From the NCBI GenBank assembly GCA_017469605.1, contig JAFUGB010000280.1:1-7600 (forward strand): a stretch of DNA of 7,600 nucleotides. The letters run 5' to 3'. The position numbers were made by a program, and so were the translations under genes. The DNA comes from Clostridia bacterium (GTDB lineage Bacteria; Bacillota; Clostridia; Christensenellales; Aristaeellaceae). Positions 5,413 through 7,600 of this stretch are shown here, in pieces. Position 1 is the stretch's first letter. Every line of letters begins with the position of its first letter. Under the pieces are notes generated by a model. The model saw nothing but the letters and a program-made list of their open reading frames with translations. It was not told the origin of the DNA and made no database searches.

Positions 5413-6054
5413 TTAAATCGATAATACGACCAGCACCGCAGCGTAGTAGATCACCGAAATCAGATTCGTCCAGCCGCCTGAAACGATCACGCGGATCGCT
5501 CTGGGCAGCCTTCCCACCGCGGGCTTGAGCAGGAACAGAATCCCCGGGCTGACGAGGAACATCCACCGGGGCAGCATGGTATGGCCTGCCGCGATCAGGT
5601 AGATCAGCAGAAGGAACCCCGCGCCCTCCCCGGCATATAAGACCAGGGGCAGCTTTTGAAAATACTTCGCAACGATATTCAGCGCATTCCTGTATTTGTC
5701 GTCGCCCAGCAGCCCCAGATAGACGCAATGGCTGTGGTACGCTCCCCCGGTGATGATGCCGAAGCAGGAGAGCAGGAAGGCGGCCATGGCAAGCGTGTGC
5801 GACTGTTCATTGGAAATCAAAACGATATGATAGAATCCCACGCAGTACAGGAAGGCCGCGATGGGGCCTATCATCCCGGCTGCCATGATACGCTTGGCAG
5901 GCAAGCGCTTCATCACGTCGATGATGCCCTGGATTTTTTCCTCTTTGGAGCTTTTCGGGCCGTAAGAAAAACCCTTTGGAGTATAATACAGCAGCATATC
6001 CCCGGCGAACATCAGCAGCGCACCGGCAAGACCTACCCATACGGTTGTCAACAT
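5413..6054 (-). CDS. Six-helix membrane protein, DUF6796-like (paralogue A)
   Basis: A 213-residue membrane protein with about six hydrophobic helices (roughly 4-24, 57-80, 88-116, 137-158, 163-182, 192-211). It is clearly related to the next upstream gene: both have GD followed by a hydrophobic residue and LL at the end of helix 1 (GDMLL at 18-22), a GG/G-rich helix before FLYCVGFYHI (68-77), a His-containing helix GGAYHSHCVYLG (103-114), and an Asn in the last helix (N197). I assign it to the DUF6796 group of uncharacterised proteins from memory; the number should be checked. The function is unknown. The ATG at 6054 is preceded by GGAGTGG at suitable spacing; a TTG two codons earlier is possible. 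It is last in its leftward run, 57 nt after its paralogue. Confidence 0.75.
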   Translation of the reverse strand: MLTTVWVGLAGALLMFAGDMLLYYTPKGFSYGPKSSKEEKIQGIIDVMKRLPAKRIMAAGMIGPIAAFLYCVGFYHIVLISNEQSHTLAMAAFLLSCFGIITGGAYHSHCVYLGLLGDDKYRNALNIVAKYFQKLPLVLYAGEGAGFLLLIYLIAAGHTMLPRWMFLVSPGILFLLKPAVGRLPRAIRVIVSGGWTNLISVIYYAAVLVVLSI

Positions 6055-6111
6055 GTTCAATCCACTCCATTTATCTTAGGGCTTTATCGGGAATGCGCAG
6101 TATTGAAAGCG

Positions 6112-6864
6112 TCAAACGCCTTCCTTTCGGACCTGATGGTTTTTTTGGAATCGATCAAAGGTGTCCTGATCTGGCATGACGGCCAGCAATCCGCCAAAGG
6201 TAAAGGCGTTTCCAAAGCTCAGGAACGTCGTCCCGATGGCTGCTCCGATAGCAGTGTGCATCCCAAGGATCGCTGCGAGGATCAGGGCCGGGATCGCGCC
6301 GAGGGGCACGCAGAACCATTTAGCCTTTTTCGGATACGGCGTCAGGCCTTTCGCGAAGGCCATGAACTGGACGAGCATCATGGGCAGCCAGAAGATGATC
6401 AGAAGCAGATAGACGGGCTGGCTGAAGCCGAAAAAGAGCAGGTCCGCGGCCTTTGCCGCCAAGGCTTCATCCGCCTGGAACAGATACTTATACGCCAGGT
6501 TCAGGACGCCTACGTTCATATGGCAGCCCACCGGCGCCAGCCAGATATAGCCAAAGATCCCCGCCCGAAAAATATGCGCGTACTTCGGCGCCGCGTCTGC
6601 CATCAGGCGGTAGATGGCGAAGAAGGACAGCCCCTCCAGAAAGATCCCCACAAAGCCGAGCAGGCCGCCGGCGACCATCTGCCAATCTGCCAGGTTCGGC
6701 GCGCTGGACATCACGCTGGCGGCGATGGTCGTGGCGGGGATCTCCTCCGCGTAACCGAGCAGGAAATCCCCGATGCCTGTGAGGATCGAAGCGAACAGGC
6801 CGATGGCCAGCAGCTTCCTGATCCTTGCCCGATCCAGGTTGTTGTCAATTCCAATGGTGTTCAT
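6112..6864 (-). CDS. Six-helix membrane protein, DUF6796-like (paralogue B)
   Basis: A 250-residue membrane protein with about six hydrophobic helices (roughly 17-38, 62-86, 97-123, 148-172, 183-202, 208-230). It has the features of paralogue A in the same order: GDFLLGY at 32-38, a Gly-rich helix running into FLEGLSFFAIY (75-85), the helix LAPVGCHMNVGVL (109-121) with a central His, and LSFGNAFTFGGLLAV (215-229) with an Asn. Polar residues inside helices, conserved between two diverged copies, suggest a binding or catalytic site in the membrane, but that is inference. The ATG at 6864 has AAGGAG six nt upstream, inside the end of the SRPBCC gene, whose stop codon is only one base away, so the two are probably translationally coupled. 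Confidence 0.78.
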   Translation of the reverse strand: MNTIGIDNNLDRARIRKLLAIGLFASILTGIGDFLLGYAEEIPATTIAASVMSSAPNLADWQMVAGGLLGFVGIFLEGLSFFAIYRLMADAAPKYAHIFRAGIFGYIWLAPVGCHMNVGVLNLAYKYLFQADEALAAKAADLLFFGFSQPVYLLLIIFWLPMMLVQFMAFAKGLTPYPKKAKWFCVPLGAIPALILAAILGMHTAIGAAIGTTFLSFGNAFTFGGLLAVMPDQDTFDRFQKNHQVRKEGV

Positions 6865-6865
6865 T

Positions 6866-7303
6866 TCATTTCTCCTTCAATAGCCTGATCCACTTCTTTT
6901 GCCGGTGCGCATAGAACGCTTTCGCCCACAGCCAGATGAAAACGGTCTTCCACCCGGCTTCTATGTCCACTTCATCCGTGTATTCCGTCTGGCCGTTCCG
7001 ATCCTTCAAATAAATCTTGTGATTCCAAGTCGGGACGTGTTCATTTCCTTCCCTGCTCCTGATGCCGTCCCGGTCAAACCGCTCGATGTGGATGGTATGC
7101 GTTCCGAAAGGAATGAACCCAAATAGCCGAAAACGGTAAGCGCTGGTGCTTCCCACCGTCCAAACCGCGGGCTGGGCGGCGTCCACCGGCGTAAAGGTGG
7201 CATAGGGCGCGGCAATGTACTGGAGCGTAGAAAGCTCCTGGAGCTTTAAGAAAACCACATCCCGCTTTGCCGGAAATATAGATGTCTTTCTTACTGTTTT
7301 CAT
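6866..7303 (-). CDS. SRPBCC-fold protein (polyketide cyclase/START-like)
   Basis: A 145-residue soluble protein resembling the SRPBCC (helix-grip) family, whose members hold hydrophobic ligands in a deep pocket. The first strand and helix are MKTVRKTSIFPAKRDVVFLKLQ, followed by TLQYIAAPYATF (26-37); later strands include FGTHTIHIERFD (66-77) and YTDEVDIEAGW (108-118), and the long C-terminal helix is at about 122-143. No catalytic residues can be assigned. The ATG at 7303 has GGAGG five nt upstream; an ATG four codons earlier at 7315, with its own GGAAGG, is almost as good. The stop codon is one base from the start of membrane paralogue B, so the products probably work together, perhaps with the SRPBCC protein carrying a lipid-like ligand for the membrane proteins. 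That role is a guess. Confidence 0.8.
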   Translation of the reverse strand: MKTVRKTSIFPAKRDVVFLKLQELSTLQYIAAPYATFTPVDAAQPAVWTVGSTSAYRFRLFGFIPFGTHTIHIERFDRDGIRSREGNEHVPTWNHKIYLKDRNGQTEYTDEVDIEAGWKTVFIWLWAKAFYAHRQKKWIRLLKEK

Positions 7304-7408
7304 GGCCGCCTCCATGAGTGTCCTTCCAATGGTTATACTGTTAACACCGCGCTCATCGCCGCGCCGTCGGGAATCGTCCTAAACCAGTTCATGGATGCAA
7401 TTTTCCTT

Positions 7409-7600
7409 TTACCATTCCGCCAAAGCCCTTTTGAATCTCCTGTCAATGTCAATCCGGGTTTCCCGGCATTCCTTTTTATGCTCTTTTCCCGCCCTGAACA
7501 TGAGGGAAACCAACAGCCCGGACCCCACCGGCAGGATCATTTTCAGCAGGGATTGCGGAAAGGCGAAGTGTGTTCCGTGCGTGTAAAGCCAGCTTTCAAA
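7409..7600 (-). CDS. C-terminal part of a probable alpha/beta hydrolase (BAAT C-terminal-like), cut by window edge
   Basis: An open frame enters from the right edge and encodes 63 residues to a TAA at 7409-7411. The readable parts are FESWLYTHGTHFAFPQSLLK, then MILPVGSGLLVSLMF, then a charged end with TRIDIDRRFKRALAEW. This resembles, from memory, the end of acyl-CoA thioester hydrolase/BAAT-type alpha/beta hydrolases, where a GTH-containing segment would supply the catalytic His; the family call is tentative. The frame is open from the edge, and its codons mostly end in G or C like those of neighbouring genes, which supports it being real. It lies about 100 nt upstream of the SRPBCC gene, in the same direction. 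Confidence 0.55.
   Translation of the reverse strand, partial: FESWLYTHGTHFAFPQSLLKMILPVGSGLLVSLMFRAGKEHKKECRETRIDIDRRFKRALAEW

Noticed and set aside
5656..6888. Long 410-codon open frame on the + strand
   Set aside because: It is antisense to the two membrane protein genes, and its composition (rich in Arg, Gln, Asp, His) is the mirror of hydrophobic codons on the other strand.
7316..7408. Promoter for the SRPBCC/membrane protein run (a TATAAC near the start)
   Set aside because: No acceptable -35 lies 16-18 nt upstream, and the -10 would leave an unusually short leader; the genes may be transcribed with the upstream hydrolase.

Overview
The window looks like chromosomal DNA of a Firmicute, probably a gut-associated member of the Clostridia. 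The evidence is strong AAGGAG/GGAGG-type ribosome binding sites before most genes, moderate to high G+C, short intergenic spaces, and protein families that resemble those of anaerobic Clostridia. I cannot name a species.

Layout from left to right. Positions 1-322 hold no gene. They carry a strikingly ordered set of stem-loops enclosed by a 14-nt inverted repeat, which suggests either a large structured RNA or a MITE-like palindromic element. Positions 360-3851 hold a leftward gene run read from right to left: an ATC hydrolase-family protein, an 86-codon remnant of a hybrid sensor kinase, a Nudix hydrolase, a three-domain GNAT-GNAT-cytidine deaminase fusion, and a GNAT acetyltransferase whose last part is frameshifted at a homopolymer run. 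The run consists of small accessory modification and detoxification enzymes, and two of its five members are damaged.

Positions 3852-4221 are a divergent intergenic region with a candidate promoter in each direction. To the right is a two-gene operon: a CsoR/RcnR-family metal-sensing repressor, with a perfect 27-bp palindromic operator over its transcription start and next to its Shine-Dalgarno sequence, followed 8 nt later by an EamA/DMT-family permease. The layout suggests the repressor controls itself and the permease.

Positions 5413-7600 hold a second leftward run, convergent with the permease. From right to left it contains the C-terminus of a probable alpha/beta hydrolase (cut by the window edge), an SRPBCC-fold protein, and two tandem paralogous six-helix membrane proteins (DUF6796-like). 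The SRPBCC gene and the first membrane protein are separated by one nucleotide and are probably translationally coupled.

The observations most worth following up are the structured element at the left edge, the triple fusion, the sensor-kinase remnant, the frameshifted acetyltransferase, and the CsoR-EamA pairing with an H-C-H-C metal fingerprint.
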